Below are positions 1 to 8,363 of a stretch of 64,000 nucleotides of DNA, one piece after another (the first letter of the stretch is position 1; every line of letters starts with the position of its first letter). The stretch is from VYFG01 sp965248685 (GTDB taxonomy: Bacteria; Pseudomonadota; Gammaproteobacteria; Arenicellales; Poriferihabitantaceae). The stretch covers positions 124,001 to 188,000 of the forward strand of contig CBDFKC010000002.1 in assembly GCA_965248685.1 (NCBI GenBank), read 5' to 3'. Both the position numbers and the translations under genes were made by a program. The notes under the pieces were generated by a model. The model made no database searches. It was given only the letters and a program-made list of their open reading frames with translations, and was not told where the DNA came from.

Positions 1-20
1 GTGTATCGACAATTGTTAGA

Positions 21-446
21 TTATGGCCAGCCGGATCGCCAGGCAGCGTCAGCAGCTTTTCGGTGATACTGCCTGCCAAGATGATCCAGTTTGAAGCTCA
101 TTGATACCATGCTCTCAGGTTTGGAAATTGCGTAAATCCCATAACTATAGTCATCATCATTCTTGATACTATACGTGTACCAGCCATCGCTCTCCGGGAT
201 CTTCAGGGTGTTAAGGTCGGCTCGGTAATTCAGAAACTCGCTAAAATAATTTTCCAGAGTAAGCGAGATTTTGTCTATCATAACGATTGCAGAAGTTTCC
301 CGCGCGTTGGCAGTATAGGCAGAATACGCAGGTATAGCGGATGAGGCAATTATTGCTACGATCGAAATGGTTACAAGCAGTTCAATCAGAGTGAATCCCT
401 TAATTGCCTGCTTTTTCGGGGATCGGTTTGGGTTAAATCTATTCAT
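21..446 (-). CDS. pilE: Type IV minor pilin, PilE-like
   Basis: 141-residue type IV pilin. A basic leader of 16-17 residues precedes the prepilin cleavage motif G-FTLIE, with the conserved Glu5 of the mature protein, and is followed by the hydrophobic helix that anchors pilins in the inner membrane and packs in the pilus core. The rest is a short globular domain typical of minor pilins. The prepilin peptidase PilD would cleave it. It is the last of the leftward pilW-pilX-pilY1-pilE series, 193 bases after pilY1. Assignment to PilE rather than another minor pilin rests on gene order and size. Confidence 0.85.
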   Translation of the reverse strand: MNRFNPNRSPKKQAIKGFTLIELLVTISIVAIIASSAIPAYSAYTANARETSAIVMIDKISLTLENYFSEFLNYRADLNTLKIPESDGWYTYSIKNDDDYSYGIYAISKPESMVSMSFKLDHLGRQYHRKAADAAWRSGWP

Positions 447-639
447 TGGATTATTTCCCCGACCTCTACAAAAAGTTGGGACATTCGAACCTGACTCTCA
501 TTCATGAACAACCAGATGAGATTTGCCGGATGGTTAAAAGCCCCAGAAAAGCTAAAAACTTTCCACGCTATCGCGAGTTTCCACTGTATTGCTGTGACTA
601 ACATTTCAGACCTCCTTGTCTGTTTAATAATATATTCAG

Positions 640-3600
640 TTATTCCAGGCGCCGCCAGGAAAGGCGTTTGACCGTTATTGGACTGATAAATTGTTGGAAT
701 TCTCCGTCGCTTCCTGCGGAGATTCTCGTCAGTATTTTTTTACCCCCATGGTCAAGTTCTATGACAATTGGACGCGAGGGCGCTGACGAATCGGATTCGA
801 TACCCACCAGTGGATTGCCGTCCGTGGTTGTATCCTGGAAGTCCACAGTGCCATCATCATTGACGTCAAATATGAGATCTCCGGAGTTTCCGCCAGTGGT
901 GGCATCCAGTTCCATCACCCATCCGGTCGCTCCAGTATTACAAGGGTCTTCTCCGCCGTATCCTACGGGTATCAGTGAGGTAATCAATATTCGACCGTGG
1001 ACAAGCACAGGATCTTGAATAATTCGTTCTCCGGCTGCAAGAAGATCTATGACCCATCCGAGATCATTTTCTATTTGGTAGGTAGGCATCAGGCTAGACG
1101 CATTTCTAACCGTAGATCCAAAATAATCCGATTCAAAAAAATTTTGTAAGACCAGTCGTTCACGGCCAAACCCAGACACTCTGCCGCTATCCCATATTCC
1201 GTAAATGCTTTGAATGGGAGATTTTCCATCGTAAATCGCCCTGGCCTTATCAGTGTTGTCTCCAATGTCGTGATACTTGCCGGTACCAAAATAAATCATT
1301 AGCCCATCAGTGTTTCCCTTCCCAGGAAGCTGACCCGCTTCGAATCCTGAGACGATTGGCTGGACAACTCCCACGGTGTCATCTGGGTTGCTTCTTTTCG
1401 CGGTAAAAAGTGGTTGTGGTGAATTGTTCGAGGTGTAATAGCTGGAAAACTTGGAGGATTTAACGTCCCAGTCGAATCTCCAAATATGTCCTTCCAGATC
1501 ACCAGTGTAGATTCGATCAACAAAACTATCTTCGTCAATGTCTATCGCGGTTGCGGACGTCATTCCTGAATGCCCGGTATCTGAAACGACAAGTTCCTGA
1601 AACAGACTCCCGTCGGCAAGATTTATAATATAAAGAACTGCTTTGCCTGACTGGCTTTCCACGCCATTTCCCGTGATTAAAAACCATTTCTGTTGTTGAT
1701 TTTTGTCAATAACACGGATAATCGACACCTGATTGAGAATGAAACCCATGTCGGGATATATCGGTATGGATGTATCCGAGTTTTGTGGGTAAGTATTACT
1801 AATTTCCCACATAAATAATTCTTCTCTCGCTGCTGGTGAATCGAGGGTAAAATTCTCATGATCGGTTACGTTCAAAGCAAAAATCCCAGCTCCACCCGCG
1901 CCGAGTGTGGTGGCTAGGACTGACCTCCAGGGGTTTTTTACCAAGGAGTCGCCGATTCTGGCGTCAAACAGGGTAGACGGGCCATCGACGTAATAGTGGT
2001 GTGCGTAGTTTGGATCGGCCAGCATCGCCAGCTTGGGAAAAATAGTATGTGGGACATAGGCAAATAGTTCGGTACCACCATCGCTTCCACCTGAAAATGC
2101 ATGCAACATTCCATCATTGGCACCAACAAAAATTACTGATCCATTACGATTTATTCCCTGTTGCTGGATAAAATTCTGGTAATCAGAGTCTGGATAGTTG
2201 ATGTCGGGGGTCTCAGGCAGAAGCACCGGACCGGAATGAACAATATCGCCTAGTATCGTTTTTCGAAGCCGAAACTCGCCACCGTTTGACGTGTTGAACT
2301 CAGTGCTTCCCCGTATCCATCCAAGTAAATTGGGATTATTTCCGAGCGCAATCTGCTGTTCGCTCCCGAGCTGATCCCACTCAAACAGAATCGGACCGAG
2401 TATGTTTGAATCAGTACCCGGTGGTTTATTTAACGCTGCGCTTAGAATATGTCGAGAATCATAAGGGGGGATTTGTTCCCCGGCATCCCAAACAGAAACT
2501 GACTCATAGTCAAATATCGATGATTGATTATTAGCAAGTCGATAGGCCGACAGGGAACCGGACCAATCCCCAGGAAAGTAGTTCGCTTGGTACAGGATTG
2601 TGCTATTTAGCTGGCTGGCGCTCTCGGAACTAATTGGTGCAGAACTGGCGTCTTTCCTTGCGTGCTGACGAACTGCTGACTGCAGCGATCTGGCGACCTC
2701 TTGTGTTCCACCGGGTCCGCGATACATACCGGCACCGTAATATGCCGCATCTCCAAGTATCGAAAGCTCCGAATTCGTTGATATAAAGTAACTCCGCAAA
2801 TTTTGCTGGCTGAAATCGGGCGCTTTGGGATCTATGTCATCGTGGTCAGGGGAGGTTGCATCACCAAACGATTTGCCTGCACGATCTAACTTAAGATCAT
2901 CAAGCAAGTCGATGTCAAATCCAAACTTCGTAAGATCATCTATATACAATTCTCGCCCTTCCGAGAATCCAGTTCCAACCTGACCAGTTCCGTCGGAAAA
3001 GTGAGGGATCGCAGAATTTTTAACATGCTCTTCGGTAGTTTCTGGATGTACGCCATCCCAGTCTGGAAGAATCTGGTTTCCCTTAAGGTTATGGGAAAAC
3101 CTGGATTCCAGCCCCATCGAGAATTGTCCCTGATCTTTTATTGCAACACCATCAGTGAACATTACGATGGCGCTTCCCTGACAACGGTATTCAACGGGAG
3201 ATGGAAGCTGATCAGCTGGGTTCTCAGGTAATAACGAATTGACCGGTATGCCCCGAAAATACCGTGTCAGTTGATAGTAGGCTTCGGCCAGCGGAGTGCT
3301 AGAAGATACTCGCAATGAAATTTGCTCAATCCCGGTCAATAGGGCTGGCAAATTATCTGAGCAAGGCAATAGGATTTCGATTGTGTTATTGGTCTCAGCG
3401 AAACTAGCGAGGCAGAGCCGGGCATGACCATCGTGCTTGGCCAGTTGTATCGCAGCGATTTTTAACAAATCAAGCCTGGAATGCCGTGGTATCGACGTCG
3501 TATGGTCAGAACCCGATAAGTCGGAACCGGATGGAAAGTACTCGAATAGAAAGTCAAGATATCTCTTTGAATAAAGCCATCTGCCAGATTTGGTTGATGG

Positions 3601-3966
3601 CAGTTTCAGGCAGCGAATCTGTTGGTTTTTAATACCCTCGATAAATCCGGCCATACAATTTCCCTCGGATAAACCACTGATATCAATATGGTCTCCGTCA
3701 ATAGTCTCTACGCTTGAGTTATCTCCAATTAAATCACTTTTTACGGTCCATTCTGGATATTGCGTGGAATAGCGATAATCTTTGTGGGTACTGATGGCGC
3801 TCATGCTCAGACTATTATCGATAAATAGCATAACATTGGGTTGCGCGCTCACCATGGTTTCGAGGGGAGCCTGGGCGATCGTGTTTATCTGTCCGATTCC
3901 ACTGGCTTCAACCGATGAGACCAGAGCCAGCGCGATACCACAAAGAAATGAAATATATTTACTCAT
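640..3966 (-). CDS. pilY1: PilY1-like pilus tip adhesin/assembly factor
   Basis: 1108 residues beginning with a Sec signal peptide (about residues 1-22). A von Willebrand A-like region starts near residue 44 with a DxSxS metal-site motif (D50, S52, S54). The C-terminal half has the PilY1 beta-propeller, with the hallmark VGANDGMLHAF near residue 615. An acidic calcium-loop pattern (DIDEDSFVD) sits near residue 810, and another (DVNDDGTVD) near residue 1035. PilY1 is known to sit at the pilus tip, prime pilus assembly and act in adhesion and surface sensing. It overlaps pilX by 8 bases, which suggests translational coupling. Length and domain order are normal for the family. Confidence 0.93.
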   Translation of the reverse strand: MSKYISFLCGIALALVSSVEASGIGQINTIAQAPLETMVSAQPNVMLFIDNSLSMSAISTHKDYRYSTQYPEWTVKSDLIGDNSSVETIDGDHIDISGLSEGNCMAGFIEGIKNQQIRCLKLPSTKSGRWLYSKRYLDFLFEYFPSGSDLSGSDHTTSIPRHSRLDLLKIAAIQLAKHDGHARLCLASFAETNNTIEILLPCSDNLPALLTGIEQISLRVSSSTPLAEAYYQLTRYFRGIPVNSLLPENPADQLPSPVEYRCQGSAIVMFTDGVAIKDQGQFSMGLESRFSHNLKGNQILPDWDGVHPETTEEHVKNSAIPHFSDGTGQVGTGFSEGRELYIDDLTKFGFDIDLLDDLKLDRAGKSFGDATSPDHDDIDPKAPDFSQQNLRSYFISTNSELSILGDAAYYGAGMYRGPGGTQEVARSLQSAVRQHARKDASSAPISSESASQLNSTILYQANYFPGDWSGSLSAYRLANNQSSIFDYESVSVWDAGEQIPPYDSRHILSAALNKPPGTDSNILGPILFEWDQLGSEQQIALGNNPNLLGWIRGSTEFNTSNGGEFRLRKTILGDIVHSGPVLLPETPDINYPDSDYQNFIQQQGINRNGSVIFVGANDGMLHAFSGGSDGGTELFAYVPHTIFPKLAMLADPNYAHHYYVDGPSTLFDARIGDSLVKNPWRSVLATTLGAGGAGIFALNVTDHENFTLDSPAAREELFMWEISNTYPQNSDTSIPIYPDMGFILNQVSIIRVIDKNQQQKWFLITGNGVESQSGKAVLYIINLADGSLFQELVVSDTGHSGMTSATAIDIDEDSFVDRIYTGDLEGHIWRFDWDVKSSKFSSYYTSNNSPQPLFTAKRSNPDDTVGVVQPIVSGFEAGQLPGKGNTDGLMIYFGTGKYHDIGDNTDKARAIYDGKSPIQSIYGIWDSGRVSGFGRERLVLQNFFESDYFGSTVRNASSLMPTYQIENDLGWVIDLLAAGERIIQDPVLVHGRILITSLIPVGYGGEDPCNTGATGWVMELDATTGGNSGDLIFDVNDDGTVDFQDTTTDGNPLVGIESDSSAPSRPIVIELDHGGKKILTRISAGSDGEFQQFISPITVKRLSWRRLE

Positions 3967-4462
3967 CTCCTACACCTCGCGATTTGCGTTCTAATACGCT
4001 TGATAATGATATTCCACCCATGCCATCTGACCGAGTAGATTTCGAAATAATCCTGAACCGGTCAACACCGAGATTGGTCTTTCTAGCGTTCTTTCCGCGG
4101 ACTTTACTTGTAGCAACGTCGAGTCTGAATACCTCGACAATGGGATTGGCAAACTCCACCTGGTTGAATTCTGATGTGGTATTCACATCTATAGGAATTT
4201 CAAATTCAATGAATCCACGATCAGTATTTTTTTTACCCGAGGAGAAATCCAAATTCGGGAGTACCAGGGTTTCAACATAACGTAGTCCGCTTTCCGCGCG
4301 CTGAAACAGCTGGTCTTGCTGGCGAAATCCAGAGGCCAATTGAGACTCTATTAGAGCAGAACTAATTCCCGACAGAGCCAGAATCGATATCATCGAGGTT
4401 AATATCATGCCGGTAACAAGCATGTGTCCATGTATTGGAGGACAGATGGTTGAGGTTTTCAT
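3959..4462 (-). CDS. pilX: PilX-like minor pilin
   Basis: 167 residues with one N-terminal hydrophobic helix (about residues 13-38) followed by the FRQQDQLFQRAESGL pattern typical of the PilX N-terminal domain. The prepilin-like Gly precedes HMLVTG, and the usual Glu5 is absent, which is common in PilX/PilK-type proteins. It overlaps pilW by 4 bases (upstream) and pilY1 by 8 bases (downstream), so the three are one operon. Role by family: part of the minor pilin priming complex with PilW, PilV, FimU and PilY1. Confidence 0.82.
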   Translation of the reverse strand: MKTSTICPPIHGHMLVTGMILTSMISILALSGISSALIESQLASGFRQQDQLFQRAESGLRYVETLVLPNLDFSSGKKNTDRGFIEFEIPIDVNTTSEFNQVEFANPIVEVFRLDVATSKVRGKNARKTNLGVDRFRIISKSTRSDGMGGISLSSVLERKSRGVGDE

Positions 4463-5685
4463 ATCCTATAGTTCCTGATAAAAAATTCCTTGTGAATTAC
4501 TTTTCGATTTCGCACCGGAGTCGAGTCTGTTTCCGGGAATAATTCACCACAGGCTTGTATGTATCCCGCTACCAAAAACGAATTTATGCCATCGCAATGC
4601 ACCATTTTTCCTTCGATGTCAGGAAATTTGATGGACCCGTGAAATTCTTTTTTTCCTCGGTTGGGGATAGACCGTATTGTCATCCAACTACGTACACTTG
4701 CCACCTGATGCCACAGTGCAGGGTCCTGGTTTAGCACAGATGCTGAAAGATATCGGTCAGGGGTTTTGTTGTGATCATCGTCAACACCGTAGAGGAAACG
4801 GATATTCTCAACACCTTCTACAATAGCTTCGCTATAGCTGCGAATTCCATTCGAGCCAATACCGATTCTGAATAGTGTGGGTTCGTTTGTATTGGTATCA
4901 AACCCAATATAGTAGGCAGCACTGCTAATCGCATGTGCCCTGGATCCAGCGGCAAATCTATAATGGTCAAATCCTTCACGTTGGCTGTCGCGCCGACAGG
5001 ATGCGTTGTCGTCACCCCCGAGTAATACCAATCCAGCTTCCGTTAAGCCTCCACCTTCTGTCCTGCCAAACCCCTTGCAATTTACTGTTTGATCGGCACC
5101 ATAATAGACTTTGCTGACATTCCCGCTAGAAATGTAGTCGGGTGATTTGTGCTGGTCAATTTGAAAAGTAGCTGAGTGGTTGCAATCGTTAATCTGCAAA
5201 ATCTGCCCTGGGGCCAAAGCTGCCTTAGCGTTTCCACGAAATACCATGGTTTGATTCTCCGGATCGTGGAGTGCCAGTTCGAGTTCAGTGCCCACTGTCG
5301 TCCGGACTAGTAGTATGTCTCCAACTGGAGTGGTGCCGGATTGGTAGCGCTTGCGAATCCATTGGGAACCGAATGTTTCCTTTATCCCGTCGCTATCGTC
5401 CGCGGAATACCCTTTCAGAGCATAATTTTCATAGGCCCAGTTGGATAATTGCCTTGATATACCAGGATCTGAGGAATCAATTGGGGAGGCGTTGCTGACA
5501 GAGCTGCTACAACCACTGTACCCGGATTGCTGAATTGCCTTGTCAAGGATATCCATCGCATTGCGTGAGGATTCCTGGAACAGCGAAGTCGCATTACCCT
5601 GTCGAAAACTTGTCACAGCGGACAAAAATATTCCAATAATTGCGGCCAGAACGATCACGCCTAAGATCTGACTAATCATCAGCAC
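4459..5685 (-). pseudogene. pilW: PilW minor pilin, 5' end missing
   Basis: 408 codons matching a PilW-type minor pilin body: the helix LMISQILGVIVLAAIIGIF, then the FRQGNATSLFQESSRNAMDIL stretch in two recognisable parts, and a globular domain with paired cysteines. The reading frame opens at GTG 5685 just after an in-frame TGA. It starts at the position equal to about residue 6 of a mature pilin, so the leader peptide and the G-F-x-L-x-E cleavage motif are absent. No other upstream frame encodes them. The break is 120 bases from the prophage integrase stop, so prophage insertion is the likely cause. Without the leader the product should not be processed by PilD. Confidence 0.8.
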
Positions 5686-5782
5686 TACTCTGTTACATCA
5701 AGTGCAAGAAAAAGCTATTTTGTCATTTGGAAACAATTAGTTACAAAACTAGCTATGTTCATCTCTTGCCTCAAAACACCGT

Positions 5783-5805
5783 CTCCCGACAATGCTCCCG
5801 ACAAT
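5783..5805. repeat. Tandem direct repeat CTCCCGACAAT beside integrase
   Basis: Two exact copies of CTCCCGACAAT (5783-5793 and 5795-5805), one base apart, overlapping the integrase stop codon. Their position at the prophage edge suits integrase arm-type binding sites or part of an attachment site. This is inferred from position only. Confidence 0.35.
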
Positions 5806-6956
5806 TATTGGCTATTTTCATCTCCTGCAGCTTGTACTACGGCTACGGATTTATCATAAATATCCATCATGTTCGCAGATTTATGCCCCGAGGCTTCCTG
5901 CTTATCATGGCGATTACCAGAGGTATTGGTTACCCCGAGTCTCTTTAAGTCGTGGGGAGTGAATCTCTCTTCTTTCGTTATCACACCAGCATCAGTAGCT
6001 GCATCTATGAATACGGCCCATTGGGGCGCTTTGATTGGCGCACCAGCATTGTTTACCACTAGCAGTCTTCTATCTGCCCGGATCGGGATCGATAGACCGT
6101 AGTGGTCCCAAATTTCCTCCCTCACTGCCTGGGCTGCGGTTACTACATGGCGCAATCTATCATTCCATGCCACGATATTGTCTCGTGATCCTTTGGCTCT
6201 CCGTATGTAAACACCTTCGTCTCGAATATCTGAATCGTTCATGTGTCGAACTTCGATCCCACGCATTCGGCATAGATAGGAAAGCTCCATGACGATCCAC
6301 CAGTAATGCGCACAACAACCTGTCTTGCCGCGTTTCCAAGTCCCTTTTTCCTGAGCGAACTGCAGAAGCCTAATGTAGGCTTCCATAGACGGTAGTTTTT
6401 GTTTCGGCTTGAGAGTAGGGCGCTTCACACCCTGCGCCGGATTGCTAGTGCAGTAATTCCTGGGCAGACCCCAGTTAAACGTTAATTGGATAAATCCATG
6501 AGTACGGCAGGCTATGGTAGGTCCACGGTTCTCTGCGATGTAATCGACGATCCTTTGAACCAGAAATGTGTTCCAGTGCTTCAGCGGAATATCTGGAAGT
6601 GGTTTACGGGTACTTGTCGGTACTTCAAATAGTTTATCGAAGTAATCGCGATAAGACTTTCTCGATTTTCTAGTCAGCACCAAGTGTTCTTGACTCTTAA
6701 AGTATTTCTCCGCAATCCAGGAGAATGTATCAGAGCAATCAGTACTGGAGTGAAAATCTTCAATAACTCGATGCAAGTTAGCAACAGTTGCTTTACTATC
6801 AGCGATGGTCTTCTGTCGTCTCTCGCCATCTTCGGCGATAAACTTGGTGTACCACCGACCGGTGCCACTATTATCCCAATGACAGTTATCCGGTAACTGT
6901 TTTTGATTTATATGCTTCGGTATTTTCGAATTGTGCTTTCGTGTCCTTCCCATCAC
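5805..6956 (-). CDS. int: Tyrosine recombinase, prophage integrase
   Basis: 383-residue tyrosine recombinase. Catalytic-domain residues visible are R232 (CRMRGIEV), K255 (RRAKGS), H335 (TPHDLKRLG, with Lys at the HxxR arginine position as in the HDLK-type phage integrases), H358 (SGHKS) and the nucleophile Y367 (DIYDKS). The N-terminal part would hold arm- and core-binding domains. It is the outermost prophage gene and ends 120 bases from truncated pilW, as expected beside an attachment site. Its start overlaps the upstream DUF4224-like gene by 4 bases, so the two are co-translated. A second ATG at 6953 is possible. Confidence 0.93.
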   Translation of the reverse strand: MMGRTRKHNSKIPKHINQKQLPDNCHWDNSGTGRWYTKFIAEDGERRQKTIADSKATVANLHRVIEDFHSSTDCSDTFSWIAEKYFKSQEHLVLTRKSRKSYRDYFDKLFEVPTSTRKPLPDIPLKHWNTFLVQRIVDYIAENRGPTIACRTHGFIQLTFNWGLPRNYCTSNPAQGVKRPTLKPKQKLPSMEAYIRLLQFAQEKGTWKRGKTGCCAHYWWIVMELSYLCRMRGIEVRHMNDSDIRDEGVYIRRAKGSRDNIVAWNDRLRHVVTAAQAVREEIWDHYGLSIPIRADRRLLVVNNAGAPIKAPQWAVFIDAATDAGVITKEERFTPHDLKRLGVTNTSGNRHDKQEASGHKSANMMDIYDKSVAVVQAAGDENSQ

Positions 6957-7159
6957 CCTATCTCTATCTGTTGATATTCGTTTTCCATGCCTTTAGCTGC
7001 CTCTACCATCCTTACCGTAGTGTAGGGCAACTTCCCACGTTTGTTATACACTGCAATCCCATCTGCTTCCAAACGATTTACCACCTTCGTAGGCGTTTGT
7101 TCGCCAGTCAGTTCGATGAGATCATCGAAGTAGAGCATGTTGGGATTCTTTTCAGTCAC
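6953..7159 (-). CDS. DUF4224-like small protein, integrase partner
   Basis: 68 residues. The segment YFDDLIELTGEQTPTKVVN and the following I-x-V-Y-x-x-x-G-K-L-P pattern resemble DUF4224 proteins, small predicted helix-turn-helix proteins often encoded directly upstream of phage integrases. The gene overlaps integrase and the next upstream gene by 4 bases each. A directionality-factor (excisionase) role is a reasonable inference from context but is not shown. Confidence 0.6.
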   Translation of the reverse strand: MTEKNPNMLYFDDLIELTGEQTPTKVVNRLEADGIAVYNKRGKLPYTTVRMVEAAKGMENEYQQIEIG

Positions 7160-7623
7160 TGCACTTCCGGAGTTTGGCCCTTCGGCAACATCACTGTGTA
7201 GTTGCCGTACTGAAAAGGCGATCCAGGTATTCGCGTCTCAATGTGGTAGAGAAATAGATCGTAGTTCGGGGACTCAAGGTAAGCCGTCCAATGAGTAACT
7301 TCGGTAGCGGTTATATCCGTACTGGCTACCCGCATGCAAAGCTCTTGGGACTCAACGTGATCAACCATGAAACCGAAGTCACCGGGATTACCGTGCGCCG
7401 ATGTGATCATTAGGCCATCAGCCATGTCCCTGCGTTTACAAAAGTATGCATCTTTCACGGTGAGTCCGATGGTCGGTTGCTGACCCGCGTACTCTCTTTG
7501 ACCGGCTGCCGCTGTTGGTGAATGAACAAGAAGAAAAAGCAATCCTGCTGCGACTATCAAAAATATGAGACCAGCAATTGCCTCACCGGGCCTCGTGTCA
7601 ATATCCTCGGGCTTCATAATCAT
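7156..7623 (-). CDS. Small single-pass membrane protein, unknown
   Basis: 155 residues with one hydrophobic segment at about residues 16-35 (AGLIFLIVAAGLLFLLV), preceded by acidic residues. A soluble domain follows with three cysteines. No family recognised. It overlaps both neighbours by 4 bases in the leftward integrase operon. It may be exported with an uncleaved signal anchor. Confidence 0.6.
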   Translation of the reverse strand: MIMKPEDIDTRPGEAIAGLIFLIVAAGLLFLLVHSPTAAAGQREYAGQQPTIGLTVKDAYFCKRRDMADGLMITSAHGNPGDFGFMVDHVESQELCMRVASTDITATEVTHWTAYLESPNYDLFLYHIETRIPGSPFQYGNYTVMLPKGQTPEVQ

Positions 7624-7805
7624 AGTCGCGCCTCCGGTTGTTCACCTGCTTTTTGAGCATCGGTCTTCTCCACCACCTTCTTCAGCTCATCCATACCGTT
7701 CAGAAGGTCAGGATCAATGTTATCCGGGTCTTCGAACTCAAGATCGAATAGCACGTCAGCTCTTCCGGTTACCGCGTACTCATCGTCGTCATATTTAATA
7801 TCCAT
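7620..7805 (-). CDS. Small acidic phage protein, unknown
   Basis: 61 residues, strongly acidic in its first 45 residues, with no cysteine and no membrane segment. It overlaps the downstream gene by 4 bases and starts 10 bases after the upstream lipoprotein gene. Packing in the operon supports it as a real gene. Function unknown. Confidence 0.55.
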   Translation of the reverse strand: MDIKYDDDEYAVTGRADVLFDLEFEDPDNIDPDLLNGMDELKKVVEKTDAQKAGEQPEARL

Positions 7806-7815
7806 CGTATGCCCC

Positions 7816-8265
7816 CTATGTTGTAGTTGGTGTGATGTAGATAGCGTTTCTCGGGAAATTAACCGCGAAAGTAGAAAAGTATTCGTTACCCGCAGCGTCA
7901 GTTGCCCTGACTAAAAACTCCTGAATAATGAACCGGCCTTTGATAGATTCCATCCACGGATAGTTCTCTACCCAAGTTATAGTCATGGGAGTTCGGAGCT
8001 GGCATTCGCCTGATTCTTCAGCTATACGGAATTCCCTTACATAGTCGGCTTGACTAGGTTTGAACATGAGTTGCGCGAGATGCTTTACATCTTTTTCTCT
8101 GTCGCAGGTCAACACTGGTTGATCAGACACCATCCCGATCTCCGGTAACGTTGATGCAGCGTATGCTGGTTCTAGTTGACAACTTGAACCGAGTACCAGA
8201 AGCGATATGCCGATGATCGGCTTATTCAGCAGTTCAGTTAAATTCAAGTTTTTAAATTCTGTCAT
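7816..8265 (-). CDS. Predicted small lipoprotein, first gene of the leftward integrase operon
   Basis: 149 residues from ATG 8265. A longer frame opens at ATG 8307, but that codon lies only about 14 bases past the promoter -10 box, so the internal start is preferred. The N-terminus has a hydrophobic run ending in LVLGSSC, a lipobox-like signal for lipidation. The mature part has Cys residues and a beta-rich look but no recognised domain. It is the first gene behind the repressible promoter at 8321-8349, so it may be expressed with integrase. Confidence 0.55.
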   Translation of the reverse strand: MTEFKNLNLTELLNKPIIGISLLVLGSSCQLEPAYAASTLPEIGMVSDQPVLTCDREKDVKHLAQLMFKPSQADYVREFRIAEESGECQLRTPMTITWVENYPWMESIKGRFIIQEFLVRATDAAGNEYFSTFAVNFPRNAIYITPTTT

Positions 8266-8308
8266 TGTTTCGCTCGCTAAATTAGTTAGTGTGATTGGTT
8301 GTAGCATA

Positions 8309-8362
8309 AATACAAGTATAGTTATATTGTAGTTTAATTATAATGTCAAGCATACTTGTATT
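8309..8362 (-). promoter_or_regulatory. Leftward promoter with two operators
   Basis: Reading the minus strand: -35 TTGACA (8349-8344), 17-base spacer, -10 TATAAC (8326-8321). Two copies of the prophage operator palindrome flank it: 8312-8325 (12 of 14 match to ACAAGTATACTTGT) beyond the -10, and 8346-8359 (12 of 14) over the -35. It would drive the genes from 8265 down to integrase and be blocked by a bound repressor. Confidence 0.75.
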
Positions 8363-8363
8363 A

